Counted from the first letter of the stretch, positions 54,481 to 63,958 are shown. The stretch: DNA of 64,000 nucleotides from Alistipes excrementigallinarum (GCA_019112825.1 DXIP01000023.1:253734-317733); one strand, 5' to 3'. The notes: generated by a model from the letters alone, not told the origin. Numbers and translations are program-made.

Positions 54481-55748
54481 GAAAAATCCCAGTGTTCGCG
54501 GATGTTGTTCTCCAGGAAGCGGCGGTAGGGCTCCTTGATGTACTGCGGCAGGTTGACGAAGAAGGCAAACTGCGGCGTCGGCGTCGGGAGCTGCGTCACG
54601 TACTTGATGCGGATGTACTTGCCCTTGGTTGCGGGGGGCGGGTAGTTCTCGATGAGCGGCAGCAGCACCTCGTTGAGCTCCGAGGTGGCGATGCGCCGCT
54701 TGCGCGACTGATAGACCCGGATGGCCGTCTGCAGCACCTCGAGGATGCGCTGCTTGTTGATGACCGAGGTGAAGATAATCGGAATGTCGTTGAACGGTGC
54801 GAGCCGCTTCATCAGGAAGTCGCGCCACTCCTTCATCGTGTTGCTTCCCTTCTCCACGAGGTCCCACTTGTTGACCACGATGACACACCCCTTGCGGTTG
54901 CGGACAATCAGGTTGTGGATGTTCAAATCCTGCGACTCGAGCCCCTGCTGCGCGTCGAGCATCAGGATGCAGACGTCGGAGTTCTCGATGGCGCGGATGG
55001 AGCGCATGACCGAGTAGAACTCGAGGTCCTCCATCGTCTTGCCCTTCTTGCGCATGCCGGCCGTGTCGACCAGGTAGAAGTCCATGCCGAACTTGTTGTA
55101 GCGCGTGCGAATCGAGTCGCGCGTGGTGCCGGCAATCGCCGTGACGATGTTGCGTTCCTCGCCCAGCAGGGCGTTGGTCATCGACGACTTGCCGACGTTG
55201 GGGCGGCCGACGATGGTGATGCGCGGCAGGTCGTCCTCCTCCTCGGCCGCCGCATCCTCGGGCAGTGCCGCCAGGATGGCGTCCATCATGTCGCCCGTGC
55301 CGCTGCCCGACATCGAGGAGATGCAGTAGGGGTCGCCCAGCCCGAGCGAGTAGAACTCGTGCGAGAGGTAAATCTGGTCGTTGTTGTCCACCTTGTTGCA
55401 GATGAGCAGCACCTTCTTCGAGGAGCGGCGCAGGATGTCGGCCATCATCATGTCGAGGTCGGTGACGCCCGTCGCCACCTCGACCAGAAAGAGGATGACA
55501 TCCGCCTCGTCGATGGCCAGCAGCACCTGGCGGCGGATTTCGTCCTCAAAGATATCCTCCGAGTTGACCGTATAGCCGCCCGTGTCGATGACCGAGAACT
55601 CCTTGCCGTTCCAGTCGGTGCGGCCGTAGTGGCGGTCGCGCGTGGTACCGGCCGTGGAGTCGACGATGGCCTGGCGCTGGCCGACGAGCCGGTTGAAGAG
55701 GGTGCTTTTGCCGACGTTGGGACGGCCTACTATTGCTACAAGACTCAT
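54444..55748 (-). CDS. der: Double-domain ribosome-assembly GTPase Der (EngA)
   Basis: Der is a tandem GTPase needed for 50S assembly. The 434-residue protein starts MSLVAIVGRPNVGKS; a longer frame upstream passes through the promoter. Both G domains show GRPNVGKS, DTGGY / DTAGMRKKG, and NKVDN / NKWD motifs, separated by an acidic linker (AAEEEDDLP). A KH-like C-terminal domain ends VPLQIYFRQK. Those last codons recur, with stop and terminator, in two further copies downstream. The -7 element TATCTTTG is at 55776-55769. Confidence 0.96.
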   Translation of the reverse strand: MSLVAIVGRPNVGKSTLFNRLVGQRQAIVDSTAGTTRDRHYGRTDWNGKEFSVIDTGGYTVNSEDIFEDEIRRQVLLAIDEADVILFLVEVATGVTDLDMMMADILRRSSKKVLLICNKVDNNDQIYLSHEFYSLGLGDPYCISSMSGSGTGDMMDAILAALPEDAAAEEEDDLPRITIVGRPNVGKSSMTNALLGEERNIVTAIAGTTRDSIRTRYNKFGMDFYLVDTAGMRKKGKTMEDLEFYSVMRSIRAIENSDVCILMLDAQQGLESQDLNIHNLIVRNRKGCVIVVNKWDLVEKGSNTMKEWRDFLMKRLAPFNDIPIIFTSVINKQRILEVLQTAIRVYQSRKRRIATSELNEVLLPLIENYPPPATKGKYIRIKYVTQLPTPTPQFAFFVNLPQYIKEPYRRFLENNIREHWDFSGVPLQIYFRQK

Positions 55749-55768
55749 ATTCCGTAGGTTTTGAGGTG

Positions 55769-55776
55769 CAAAGATA
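55769..55776 (-). promoter_or_regulatory. -7 element TATCTTTG for der
   Basis: Exact TAnnTTTG match on the minus strand, 20 nt before the der ATG. Confidence 0.7.
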
Positions 55777-55865
55777 GCGTAAATCCGCGAAGTAAAAAAG
55801 TTTTGGCCCCCGGAACCGCAAAAAAGGGGCCGCAACGGCTTTCATCGTTGCTGAAAATCCCTTCA

Positions 55866-55983
55866 GCCTCTGCCACGAAGCCTTCTCCCCGGGACTTCCG
55901 TTCCGGGACCTCCGCCCTGGGACCTCTTCTTGGAGCCTCTCCCGAAACCTCTGCTCCGGAACCTCCACCTTGGTCCCTCTGCC
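55866..55983. repeat. Degenerate ~14-bp tandem repeat between der and the antiporter
   Basis: About nine units of the form GGGACCTCCGCCCT are visible, for example 55891-55904, 55905-55918, 55919-55931, 55944-55957 and 55958-55971. The 255-bp spacer holds no gene. Confidence 0.7.
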
Positions 55984-56003
55984 GCGCAGAGCGGCCGTGG
56001 GCG

Positions 56004-58064
56004 TCAGGCCAGGTAGTGCGCCTCGGTGTTCGAGGCCTGCTCGGGGTAGAGCAGCACGAAGCTGTGTTCGGGGAAGTAGGTGCTCAGATAGTAGGAGATG
56101 CGGCTCATGGGCGCCTGGTAGGAGATGCGCTCCTTGCGGCTCATGATGAGCCAGATGCAGTCGTCGCGGCGCGAGTCGTTGGCCACGCCGAGCATCTCGT
56201 CCCAGTCGTCGAAGGTGTGGTACGACGCCTCGCCGGCCCGCTTGCCGTTCAGTTCGCGGATGTAGCGCAGCGTGGTCTCGGTGCCGTAGAAAATCATCCG
56301 GGCGCCGGTGTTGCGCGCGATGTTGCGCAGACGGTGCACCCAGCGCGGGAAGCCCGCCTCCTTCTCGGCCTGCGCGGGGCAGACCACCAGATGGCGCTGG
56401 ATGGTCGACAGCGGCTGCTTCGAGCGGTAGATGAGCGTCATGGTGCTGTTCTGGCTCAACACGCCCTGCGCCGTGTTGCCCAGGAAGGTGTCGATGCGCC
56501 CCTGGCTGTGGTGCAGACCCATGACCAGGTCCGTAATCCGCTGCTCGCGGATGACGCTCGTGATGGCGTTGACCGTGTTGACGTCGTAGCGGAGCATCGC
56601 CTCGATGGGGTAGTCGCCCGCGGCGGCGGTCTTCTGGGCGATGCGCAGCGCCGTCTTGGCCCGCTTGATGTCGGGGCCGTTGTCCTGCAGGTGGTTGCTC
56701 ACCGAGTTGAGGGCGAAGAGGCCGCCCTTGTCGCGCGGGGTCTTGATGGCGGTGCTCAGGTGCACCAGCTCCTCGACCGTCTCGTCGTTGGCCACCGGGA
56801 TGAGAATCCGCTCGTCGTGTTCGTCGGGCTCCTCCGTCCGCCCGCCGCTCAGGGCGATGTTGTGGGCGCCGCGCTGGGCGGCGAAGGTCGAGATGGTGCA
56901 GGTGAAGAATATCATGAGGATGGTGCCGTTGAGCACGCTTTCGTTCAGCAGGCGGATGGGCTCGCCCTCGGGCGTATGGCCCAGGATGACGTTGTAGCCC
57001 ACCATCACGGCGGCCAGCGTGGCGGCCACGTGGGCCGAGCTCAGGCCGAAGAGCAGCGTGCGCTGGTCGCGCGAGAGGCGGAAGGTCTTCTGTGAGAGGA
57101 CCGCCGCGAGGTACTTGGCCGCCGTGACGCCGACGACCATCACGGCGCTCACCTCGAGCGTCTCCCAGCTCTTGAAGAAGGCGCGGTAGTCGATGAGCAT
57201 CCCCACGCTGATGAGGAAGAAGGGGATGAAGATGGCGTTGCCGACAAAGTCGATGCGGTTCATCAGCGGCGAGGTGCGCGGGATGAGCCGCCCCATGGCC
57301 AGACCCGCCAGGAAGGCGCCGATGATGGGTTCCAGACCGGCGGCTTCGGCGGCGAAGGCCCCCAGAAAGACCATCATCAGCACGAAGATGTACTGCGCGA
57401 TGTTGTCGCTGCAGTGTTTGAAGAACCAGCGTCCGATGAGCGGGAAGAGCAGCGTGATGCCGGCGATGCAGGCCACCACCGAGCCGCTGAGCCGGTACCA
57501 GAAGGCCTGGTCGACCTTGCCCGTCGAGAGGCCCACGATGACGGTCAGCACCAGCAGGGCCAGCGTGTCGGTAATCATCGTGCCGCCCACGGCGATGACC
57601 ACCGACTTGTCGCGGGCGAGCCCCAGCTTCGAGACCATCGGGTAGGCGATGAGCGTCTGCGAGGCGAAGAGCGCCGCCAGCAGGATGGAGGAGTGGAGCG
57701 CGAAGCCGAGGATGTAGTATCCGGCCAGGATGCCGAAGGCCATCGGTATCGAGAAGGTGTAGAGGCCGAAGACGATGCTGCGCCAGCCGTTGCGGCGCAG
57801 GTCGTTGACATCCATCTCGAGACCCGAGAGGAACATGATGTAGAGCAGTCCGGCCGTACCCGAGAGGATGATGCTGCTGTCGCGCAGCACGAGGTTGAAG
57901 CCGTGGGGGCCGATGACGGCGCCGGCGATGATAAGTCCCAGCAGGTAGGGAATCCGCAGCTTGTTGAGCACCAGCGGGGCGGCCAGGATGATGGCCAGGA
58001 TGAGCAGGAACTTGAGTATGGGGTCTTCGAGTGGCAGGGTGATGCCGGAAAGTGCGAGAAACAT
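56004..58064 (-). CDS. Kef/NapA-type monovalent cation:proton antiporter with Usp-like domain
   Basis: A 686-residue membrane protein (ATG 58064; a 14-residue in-frame extension is Pro-rich and unsupported). Residues ~15-390 form a CPA2 Na+/H+ exchanger domain with about 12 helices (IPYLLGLIIAGAVIGPHGFNLV, MITDTLALLVLTVIVG with an Asp in helix 5, PIIGAFLAGLAMGRLIPR). The remaining ~280 residues are cytoplasmic and resemble universal-stress-protein modules (ERILIPVANDETVEEL; VCPAQAEKEAGFPRWV). It probably exports Na+ or K+ for pH or osmotic balance; the ion is not decided by sequence. Confidence 0.88.
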   Translation of the reverse strand: MFLALSGITLPLEDPILKFLLILAIILAAPLVLNKLRIPYLLGLIIAGAVIGPHGFNLVLRDSSIILSGTAGLLYIMFLSGLEMDVNDLRRNGWRSIVFGLYTFSIPMAFGILAGYYILGFALHSSILLAALFASQTLIAYPMVSKLGLARDKSVVIAVGGTMITDTLALLVLTVIVGLSTGKVDQAFWYRLSGSVVACIAGITLLFPLIGRWFFKHCSDNIAQYIFVLMMVFLGAFAAEAAGLEPIIGAFLAGLAMGRLIPRTSPLMNRIDFVGNAIFIPFFLISVGMLIDYRAFFKSWETLEVSAVMVVGVTAAKYLAAVLSQKTFRLSRDQRTLLFGLSSAHVAATLAAVMVGYNVILGHTPEGEPIRLLNESVLNGTILMIFFTCTISTFAAQRGAHNIALSGGRTEEPDEHDERILIPVANDETVEELVHLSTAIKTPRDKGGLFALNSVSNHLQDNGPDIKRAKTALRIAQKTAAAGDYPIEAMLRYDVNTVNAITSVIREQRITDLVMGLHHSQGRIDTFLGNTAQGVLSQNSTMTLIYRSKQPLSTIQRHLVVCPAQAEKEAGFPRWVHRLRNIARNTGARMIFYGTETTLRYIRELNGKRAGEASYHTFDDWDEMLGVANDSRRDDCIWLIMSRKERISYQAPMSRISYYLSTYFPEHSFVLLYPEQASNTEAHYLA

Positions 58065-58158
58065 GGTCGGTGCGGTTTTTGGAGGTTGCGGAGCCGGTTC
58101 GGGCATGCCGTGCGGGTTCTCTCCCTGAGAAAAGGGCTGCGCCCGGGCTCCTTAGAAA

Positions 58159-58166
58159 CAAATATA
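58159..58166 (-). promoter_or_regulatory. -7 element TATATTTG for the antiporter
   Basis: TAnnTTTG match on the minus strand, predicting a leader of about 90 nt. Confidence 0.55.
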
Positions 58167-58315
58167 CGAAAAATCGGCGAAAAAGAGAACGTTCCGCCCG
58201 TAATTTTCGCCCCGTGCTGCGGCTTCGGCGGGGGTCGGCAGCGATTCGCTGCGTGCGGGCGCTCTTGCCGTGGCGCGCGGGAGGCATCCGGCGGCAGCGG
58301 CGCATGCGGCAGGGG

Positions 58316-58487
58316 CGGACGGAGTGCTGCTCGGGTCGGACGGAGTGTCGCGGGGGTCGGATGAGGTGTTGCTCGGGTCGGATGAGGTGCCGCGCCGGGT
58401 CGGATGAGGTGCCGCTTGGGGCCAGATGAGGTGCCGCGCCGGGTCGGACGGAGTGTCGCGCAAGTCGGCGAAAGTGCCGCGCCGGGC
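58316..58487. repeat. Eight-unit 21-22-bp tandem repeat
   Basis: Units start at 58316, 58337, 58358, 58379, 58401, 58423, 58445 and 58466. They are variants of CGGATGAGGTGCCGCGCCGG, with two subtypes (GACGGAGTG and GATGAGGTG) interleaved. The array fills much of the 495-bp divergent spacer and ends 20 bp before the -33 element of the MFS gene. Confidence 0.85.
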
Positions 58488-58509
58488 GGTAAAAAATCGG
58501 GCGGAGCGG

Positions 58510-58538
58510 TTGTTTTCCCGAAAAAAAATGTAACTTTG
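58510..58538 (+). promoter_or_regulatory. Promoter of the MFS-to-lipid-kinase run
   Basis: TTG (58510-58512), 18 bp, TAACTTTG (58531-58538), 21 nt before the MFS ATG. Confidence 0.65.
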
Positions 58539-58559
58539 ACGAAACATATCCTTGTGTCG

Positions 58560-59756
58560 ATGGGTAAGAAAGTGGACAGAAAACTGCTCGGAGCGGTCCT
58601 GATGGGTTTCTTCATCATGGGCTTCTGCGACATTGTGGCCCCCATTACGGGGCGCATCGCCGCCGAGTTTCCGGCCGGGCGCCAGGCGGCCGTGAGCTTC
58701 CTGCCGACGATGGTCTTCCTCTGGTTCCTGCTTCTCTCGACCCCCGTCGCGGGGCTGATGAACCGCATCGGGCGCAAGGCCACGGCGCTGCTGGGCTACG
58801 CCCTGACGGCCGTCGGGCTGCTCGTCCCCTGGCTTGCGGGCGAGGGGTGCGCCCTGGGGTGGTACTTCGTCGGCTTCGGCCTGCTGGGCATCGGCAACAC
58901 GGTGGTGCAGGTGGCCGTCAACCCGCTGCTGGCAACCATCGTGCCCGAAGAGCGGATGACGAGCTATCTGACCATCGGGCAGATTTTCCGCAACACCTCG
59001 CTGCTCCTGCTGGCGCCGATTGTCACGGGGCTCGTGGCGCTGACCGGCTCGTGGCGCCTGCTGCTGCCGCTCTACGCTGCACTGACCGTTGCGGGCGGGC
59101 TCTGGCTGCAGCTGACACCCGTTGCGGAGCCCGCAGCGGCGGCACGCACCGCCCGGAGCGGCGGCCGGCGGGGGCTTGCCGACAGCTTCCGCCTGCTGGG
59201 CAACCGCACGGTGCTCCTCTGCGCCGTCGGCGTGGCCTGCTTCATCGCGGCCGATGTCGGGGTGGGCTACCTCTCGGTGCGGCTCATCGATTCGCCCGAC
59301 GCGATGCTCACCACGACGGGCTTCTACGCCTGCCGCATCGTCGGGACGCTGGTCGGCGCGTGGGTGCTGGCCCGCTGCTCCGACGTGAAGTACCTCGGCG
59401 GCAACATGACGGTGGCCCTCGCGGCACTCGCCGCCCTGGTGGCCCTGCCGCACGGCTCCGTATGGCCGGTCTACCTGCTGCTGGGGGTGCTGGGCTTCAC
59501 GCTGGCCTGCGTCTTCGCCACCTTCTACGCCGTCGCCACGCGGGCCGTCGCCGCGGAGCAGGCCAACGGCGTGGCCGGGCTGATGATTCTGGCCATCTCG
59601 GCCGGCGCCCTCTCGGGTCCGGTCTGCGGGGCGATTGTCCGCTGGACGGGGGCCGCGGCATGGGGATTGCTCTTCCCGGCGGCGTGTGTCCTCTACATGC
59701 TCTGGGCCTCGGTGGTGCTGCTGCGGCGCGGCCGGAAAGAGATGAACAACCGATAA
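58560..59756 (+). CDS. Major facilitator superfamily transporter
   Basis: A 398-residue, 12-helix inner-membrane carrier. ATG 58560 follows the promoter; longer frames run through the tandem repeat. The first helices (GAVLMGFFIMGFCDIVAPITGRIAAEF, AGLMNRIGRKATALLGYAL with a motif-A-like loop) and the central loop (TARSGGRRGLADSFRLLG) are MFS-like. It resembles sugar/FHS-type symporters, but no substrate motif can be named. It heads a plus-strand run with spacings of 28, 2, 6 and 6 nt, which suggests a single transcript to 63878. Confidence 0.82.
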   Translation: MGKKVDRKLLGAVLMGFFIMGFCDIVAPITGRIAAEFPAGRQAAVSFLPTMVFLWFLLLSTPVAGLMNRIGRKATALLGYALTAVGLLVPWLAGEGCALGWYFVGFGLLGIGNTVVQVAVNPLLATIVPEERMTSYLTIGQIFRNTSLLLLAPIVTGLVALTGSWRLLLPLYAALTVAGGLWLQLTPVAEPAAAARTARSGGRRGLADSFRLLGNRTVLLCAVGVACFIAADVGVGYLSVRLIDSPDAMLTTTGFYACRIVGTLVGAWVLARCSDVKYLGGNMTVALAALAALVALPHGSVWPVYLLLGVLGFTLACVFATFYAVATRAVAAEQANGVAGLMILAISAGALSGPVCGAIVRWTGAAAWGLLFPAACVLYMLWASVVLLRRGRKEMNNR

Positions 59757-59784
59757 CGAAACAAACCGAAAAACAGAAACGATT

Positions 59785-60381
59785 ATGATACGCAGAATAG
59801 TGATTACCTCGCTGCTGCTCGTCGCCGCTCTGACGGCCTCGGCACAGCGCTCTCCGATTCGGGTGGAGTGGGGCATCATGGGCGGCGTGAACGTCCCCGA
59901 GTTCACCACCAACATGAGCAAGACCGAAATCCGCAACAAGCTGGGCTGGCAGGCCGGCATCATGACGGCGGTCAACTTCGGCGCCGTGGCCATCGAGCCG
60001 CAGATTCTCTATGTCCGCCAGGGGATGCGCATCCGCACCGAAGGCGAGGCTGAGGTCAACGTCAAGTCGAACTCCATCGACGTGCCGGTGCTCGCATCGC
60101 TGCGGCTGCTCCGTCCGGTGCGCATCTTCGCCGGTCCGGTCTTCACGGTGCTCAACGACTGCAAGCAGAAGTCGGGCGGTGACCTGCTCGACTTCGGGCG
60201 CGTGCGTCCGTCGGTCTCCTATACCGTGGGCGCGGGCATCACGCTGCTGCGCCACCTCTACATCGACCTGCGCTACAACGGCCAGTTCTCGAGCAAGAAG
60301 GATGTGGCGCTGCCCAACGACAAGGTGATGGGCAAACTCCGTTCCTACAACGTGGCGCTCAGCGTCGGCTATATCTTCTGA
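59785..60381 (+). CDS. Outer-membrane beta-barrel protein (porin-like)
   Basis: A 198-residue protein with a signal peptide (RRIVITSLLLVAALTASAQ) and alternating hydrophobic strands compatible with an eight-stranded barrel (VEWGIMGGVNVPEF, LGWQAGIMTAVNFG, AIEPQILYVRQGMRI, RPSVSYTVGAGITLL). It ends in YNVALSVGYIF, a C-terminal aromatic typical of BAM substrates. The function is unknown. It is 28 nt after the MFS gene and 2 nt before phoH. Confidence 0.82.
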   Translation: MIRRIVITSLLLVAALTASAQRSPIRVEWGIMGGVNVPEFTTNMSKTEIRNKLGWQAGIMTAVNFGAVAIEPQILYVRQGMRIRTEGEAEVNVKSNSIDVPVLASLRLLRPVRIFAGPVFTVLNDCKQKSGGDLLDFGRVRPSVSYTVGAGITLLRHLYIDLRYNGQFSSKKDVALPNDKVMGKLRSYNVALSVGYIF

Positions 60382-60383
60382 CC

Positions 60384-61400
60384 ATGACGGAGGCAGTCGG
60401 CAGAGAGATACTCGTCGAGGGGGTCGACCCCCGCGAGCTCTACGGAGCCCAGAACGTCTATCTGGACCAGATTCGGGAGCTGCATCCCCAGTTGAAGATT
60501 GTCGCGCGCGGCTCGTCGCTCAAGGTGCTCGGCCCGCGTGCCGAGACCGAGCGCTTCGAGAAGCACCTCGACGGGCTGGTGGCCTATTACCTCAAGTACG
60601 GCCACATCTCCTCGGAGGTGGTCTCGCAGGCCTTCTCGGGCGTGGCGCTGCAGGAGGCGCCCACCGACAAGGATGTAATCGTCTACGGCAACAACGGCAA
60701 CATCATCCGCGCACGGACGGTCAACCAGCAGCGGCTGGTGAGCCTCTACGACAAGTGCGACCTGCTCTTTGCGGTCGGACCGGCCGGCTCGGGCAAGACC
60801 TATACGGCCATTGCGTTGGCCGTGCGGGCGCTCAAGGAGCGGCAGGTGCGGCGCATCATCCTGACGCGTCCGGCCGTCGAGGCGGGCGAGAAACTGGGCT
60901 TCCTGCCCGGCGACATGAAGGAGAAGCTCGACCCCTACCTGCAGCCCCTCTACGATGCGCTGAACGACATGATTCCCGCCGCCAAGCTGACCCGCTACAT
61001 CGAGGAGGGGACCGTGCAGATTGCGCCGCTGGCCTATATGCGCGGCCGCACGCTCGACAACGCCTTCGTCATTCTGGACGAGGCGCAGAACACGACCCTC
61101 TCGCAAATCAAGATGTTCCTCACGCGCATGGGACGCAACGCCAAGTTCATCGTCACGGGCGACGTGACGCAGATTGACCTGCCGCGCAAGAGCGACAGCG
61201 GTCTGGTGCACACGATGGAGATTCTGCGCCGCGTGGAGGATATCGGCATCGTCGAATTCGACAAGCGCGACATCGTCCGCCACCCGCTGGTCAAGTACAT
61301 CGTCGAGGCCTTCGACCGCGACGCCGCCGCATCGGCCCCCGCGCGCGGCGCTTCGGCTTCGCACGAAAACGAACAGAATGTATCACACAAAAACCAATAG
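60384..61400 (+). CDS. PhoH-family ATPase
   Basis: A 338-residue PhoH/YbeZ-type P-loop ATPase. An N-terminal KH-like region (about 1-90) precedes Walker A GPAGSGKTYTAIALAV and Walker B FVILDEAQNTT, with TRPAVEAGEKLGFLPGD and FIVTGDVTQIDLPR between and after. YbeZ acts with YbeY in rRNA processing, but ybeY is not adjacent here. The C-terminal ~20 residues are low complexity. Start ATG is 2 nt after the barrel gene stop. Confidence 0.92.
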   Translation: MTEAVGREILVEGVDPRELYGAQNVYLDQIRELHPQLKIVARGSSLKVLGPRAETERFEKHLDGLVAYYLKYGHISSEVVSQAFSGVALQEAPTDKDVIVYGNNGNIIRARTVNQQRLVSLYDKCDLLFAVGPAGSGKTYTAIALAVRALKERQVRRIILTRPAVEAGEKLGFLPGDMKEKLDPYLQPLYDALNDMIPAAKLTRYIEEGTVQIAPLAYMRGRTLDNAFVILDEAQNTTLSQIKMFLTRMGRNAKFIVTGDVTQIDLPRKSDSGLVHTMEILRRVEDIGIVEFDKRDIVRHPLVKYIVEAFDRDAAASAPARGASASHENEQNVSHKNQ

Positions 61401-61406
61401 AACCTT

Positions 61407-62867
61407 ATGGATAAGAATCTGACAGCCCTCAAACCGGCGCTTGTCTGGAAACATTTCGCCGAAATCGTCCGCATTCCGCGCCCCTCGTCGCACGAGGAGC
61501 AAATCCGCCGCTACGTGCTCGACGTGGCCCGTTCGCTCGGGCTCGAGTGCCGCGAAGATGCGGGCCACAACGTCTACGTGCGCAAACCCGCCTCGAAGGG
61601 GATGGAGAACCGCAAGGGCGTGGTGCTGCAGGCCCACCTCGACATGGTGCCGCAGAAGAACAACGACAAGGTCTTCGACTTCGAGAAGGACCCCATCGAG
61701 GCCTACATCGACGGCGAGTGGGTGACGGCCGACGGCACGACGCTCGGCGCCGATGACGGCATCGGCGTAGCCGCCATTCTGGCCGTGCTCGAGGACAACA
61801 CGCTGCGCCACGGTCCCGTCGAGGCGCTCTTCACCGCCACGGAGGAGACCGGCATGGACGGCGCCTTCGGGCTGGAGGAGCACCTGCTCCAGGGGGACAT
61901 CCTGCTCAACCTCGACTCCGAGACCGAGGGCGAGCTCTACGTCGGCTGCGCCGGCGGTCTGGACGCCAACATCACCTTCAACTACGAGGCCGAGCCGGTG
62001 CCCGCTGCCTGCGAGGCGCTGCGCATCGTGGTCAAGGGGCTCAAGGGGGGCCACTCGGGCATCCAGATTGGCTGCCAGCGTGCCAATGCCAACAAGCTGC
62101 TCTTCCGCTTCATCGGCCGCATGGCTGCCGACGAGGGGATGCTGCTCGCGTCGGTCGACGGCGGCGGTCTGCGCAACGCCATTCCGCGCGAGGCCGAGGC
62201 GGTTGTGCTGCTTCCCGCCGGCCGTTCGGGCGCCGTCATCGAGGCGCTGAAGCACTTCGAGCAGGTCGTCGTGGCGGAGTTCGCCGGCATCGAGGATTCG
62301 ATTGAAATGCACGCCGAACCCTGCGCGCTGCCCGAGCGGATGATTGCCCGCGCGGTGGGCGAGCGTCTGGTGCGGGCCGTGCTCGCATGCCCCGACGGCG
62401 TGCGCCGCATGTCGATGTCGATGCCCGGTCTGGTACAGACCTCGTCGAATCTGGCCCGCGTGGTCTCTGACGGGCGGACCGTCCGGCTGCAGAGCCTGCT
62501 GCGCAGCTCGGTCAACTCCGAGAAGGAGGAGCTGGGCCAGGCCTTCGAGGCGCTCTTCACGCTGGCCGGCGCGCGCGTCGAGCTGACGGGCAGCTACGAC
62601 GGCTGGAAGCCCGATATGGACTCTCCGATTCTCAAGGCGATGACCGCCTCCTACGAGGCGCTCTACGGCCGCAAGCCTCTGGTAACGGCCATCCACGCCG
62701 GTCTGGAGTGCGGCATCATCGGCGGCAAGTATCCCGGTCTGGACATGATTTCGTTCGGCCCGACCATCTGCTACCCCCACTCGCCCGACGAGAAGGTCGA
62801 CATCGCTTCGGTGGGCTGCTTCTACGAGTTCCTGGTCCACACGCTGGAGAACGTACCCCAAAAGTAG
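61407..62867 (+). CDS. pepD: Aminoacyl-histidine dipeptidase (M20C, PepD-like)
   Basis: A 486-residue cytosolic metallopeptidase that cleaves Xaa-His and other dipeptides. Zinc ligands and catalytic residues appear in LQAHLDMVPQK (His, Asp), TTLGADDGIGVA (bridging Asp), TATEETGMDGAFG (Glu pair) and the late ICYPHSPDEKV (His). The dimerisation lid lies between about 205 and 370 (KGGHSGIQIG). It may act on peptides imported by the POT carrier elsewhere in this window. Spacing of 6 nt to both neighbours. Confidence 0.93.
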   Translation: MDKNLTALKPALVWKHFAEIVRIPRPSSHEEQIRRYVLDVARSLGLECREDAGHNVYVRKPASKGMENRKGVVLQAHLDMVPQKNNDKVFDFEKDPIEAYIDGEWVTADGTTLGADDGIGVAAILAVLEDNTLRHGPVEALFTATEETGMDGAFGLEEHLLQGDILLNLDSETEGELYVGCAGGLDANITFNYEAEPVPAACEALRIVVKGLKGGHSGIQIGCQRANANKLLFRFIGRMAADEGMLLASVDGGGLRNAIPREAEAVVLLPAGRSGAVIEALKHFEQVVVAEFAGIEDSIEMHAEPCALPERMIARAVGERLVRAVLACPDGVRRMSMSMPGLVQTSSNLARVVSDGRTVRLQSLLRSSVNSEKEELGQAFEALFTLAGARVELTGSYDGWKPDMDSPILKAMTASYEALYGRKPLVTAIHAGLECGIIGGKYPGLDMISFGPTICYPHSPDEKVDIASVGCFYEFLVHTLENVPQK

Positions 62868-62873
62868 CAGACC

Positions 62874-63878
62874 TTGGAGACACGCGGCGTCAAATGGTTC
62901 GTAATCGTCAATCCCGTGGCCGGAGGCGGCCGCGGGCTTGACCATTTTCCGCAGATATCGAAGCATCTGCGCGATGCGTACATCCGCTGCGAACCGGTCT
63001 TCACCGAGCACAAGTTCCACGCCACGGAGCTCACGGTCACGGCCGTGAGGGAGGGCTACCGCCACATCATCGTCGTGGGTGGCGACGGAACGCTGCACGA
63101 GGTGGTCAACGGCCTCTTCATCCAGCAGGAGGTGCGCCCCGACGAGGTGCTGCTGGCGGTCATCGCCGTCGGCACGGGCAACGACTGGGTCCGCACGTTC
63201 GGCATCTCGAACCGCTACCGTGACGCCGTGCGGGCCATTGCCGAGGGGCACTCGTTCCTGCAGGACGTCGGCGTGGTCTCCTACGAGGAGGCGCACTACC
63301 GCCAGAGCCGCTACATGGCCAACGTGGCCGGCGCGGGGTTCGACGCCCACGTGGTGCGCAAACAGTCGCATCTGAAGAAGAAGGGCCACAAGCACCGCTG
63401 GCGCTACACGTGGTGCGTCGTGAACTCCTTCTTCCGCTACAAGTCGACGGGCGTGAAGGTATGGGTCGACGACCGGCTGGTCTACAACAACCTGCTGCTG
63501 AGCATCGCCATCGGTATCTGCAAGTACAACGGCGGAGGCATGCAGCCGCTGCCCGAAGCGGTGGCCGACGACGGCATGTTCGACGTCTCGCTCATCCGTC
63601 CGGTCCACTTCTGGCACCTGCTCTTCCGCTTCCACTACCTCTTCAACGGCGGCATCTACCGCATCCGCCACATCCTGCGCGAGCGGGGTAGCCGCATCCG
63701 GATTGAGTCCTCGCCCGAGGTCTCGGTCGAGGTCGACGGCGAGCTGCTGGGCGAGTCGCCGCTCGAGTTCTCGGTGCTCCACCGCGCCATCCGTGTGGTG
63801 GTGGGGCGTGAATTCCTGGCCGGGCGGCTTGAGCGCAGCGCCGGCGCCGGGCCGCAGCCTTCGACGCCGGATGCCTGA
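62874..63878 (+). CDS. Diacylglycerol/sphingosine-kinase-like lipid kinase
   Basis: A 334-residue lipid kinase of the DAGK catalytic family. It has the N-terminal NPVAGGGRG, the nucleotide motif VVGGDGTLHEVVNG and IAVGTGNDWVRTF, and a beta-sandwich C-terminal half (VEVDGELLGESPLEF). The start is TTG 62874, as no ATG or GTG occurs before NPVAGGG; the start is therefore less sure than the gene. It phosphorylates diacylglycerol or a sphingoid lipid, the latter plausible in Bacteroidota, which make sphingolipids. Last gene of the run; a terminator follows 45 bp on. Confidence 0.9.
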   Translation: METRGVKWFVIVNPVAGGGRGLDHFPQISKHLRDAYIRCEPVFTEHKFHATELTVTAVREGYRHIIVVGGDGTLHEVVNGLFIQQEVRPDEVLLAVIAVGTGNDWVRTFGISNRYRDAVRAIAEGHSFLQDVGVVSYEEAHYRQSRYMANVAGAGFDAHVVRKQSHLKKKGHKHRWRYTWCVVNSFFRYKSTGVKVWVDDRLVYNNLLLSIAIGICKYNGGGMQPLPEAVADDGMFDVSLIRPVHFWHLLFRFHYLFNGGIYRIRHILRERGSRIRIESSPEVSVEVDGELLGESPLEFSVLHRAIRVVVGREFLAGRLERSAGAGPQPSTPDA

Positions 63879-63922
63879 GCGGGCGCCGTCGTCTCGGGCC
63901 GCATGCGGAGCAGGCCAGATAT

Positions 63923-63958
63923 GAAAAATCCCGGAACATTGCCGTTCCGGGATTTTTC
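63923..63958. terminator. Terminator after the lipid kinase gene
   Basis: A 15-bp perfect stem (63923-63937 with 63944-63958, loop ATTGCC) ending in TTTTT on the plus strand and, symmetrically, on the minus strand. No gene is seen from there to the window end. Confidence 0.88.

Noticed and set aside
58316..58487. CRISPR-like array
   Set aside because: Units are contiguous with no spacers, are degenerate, and no cas gene is near.
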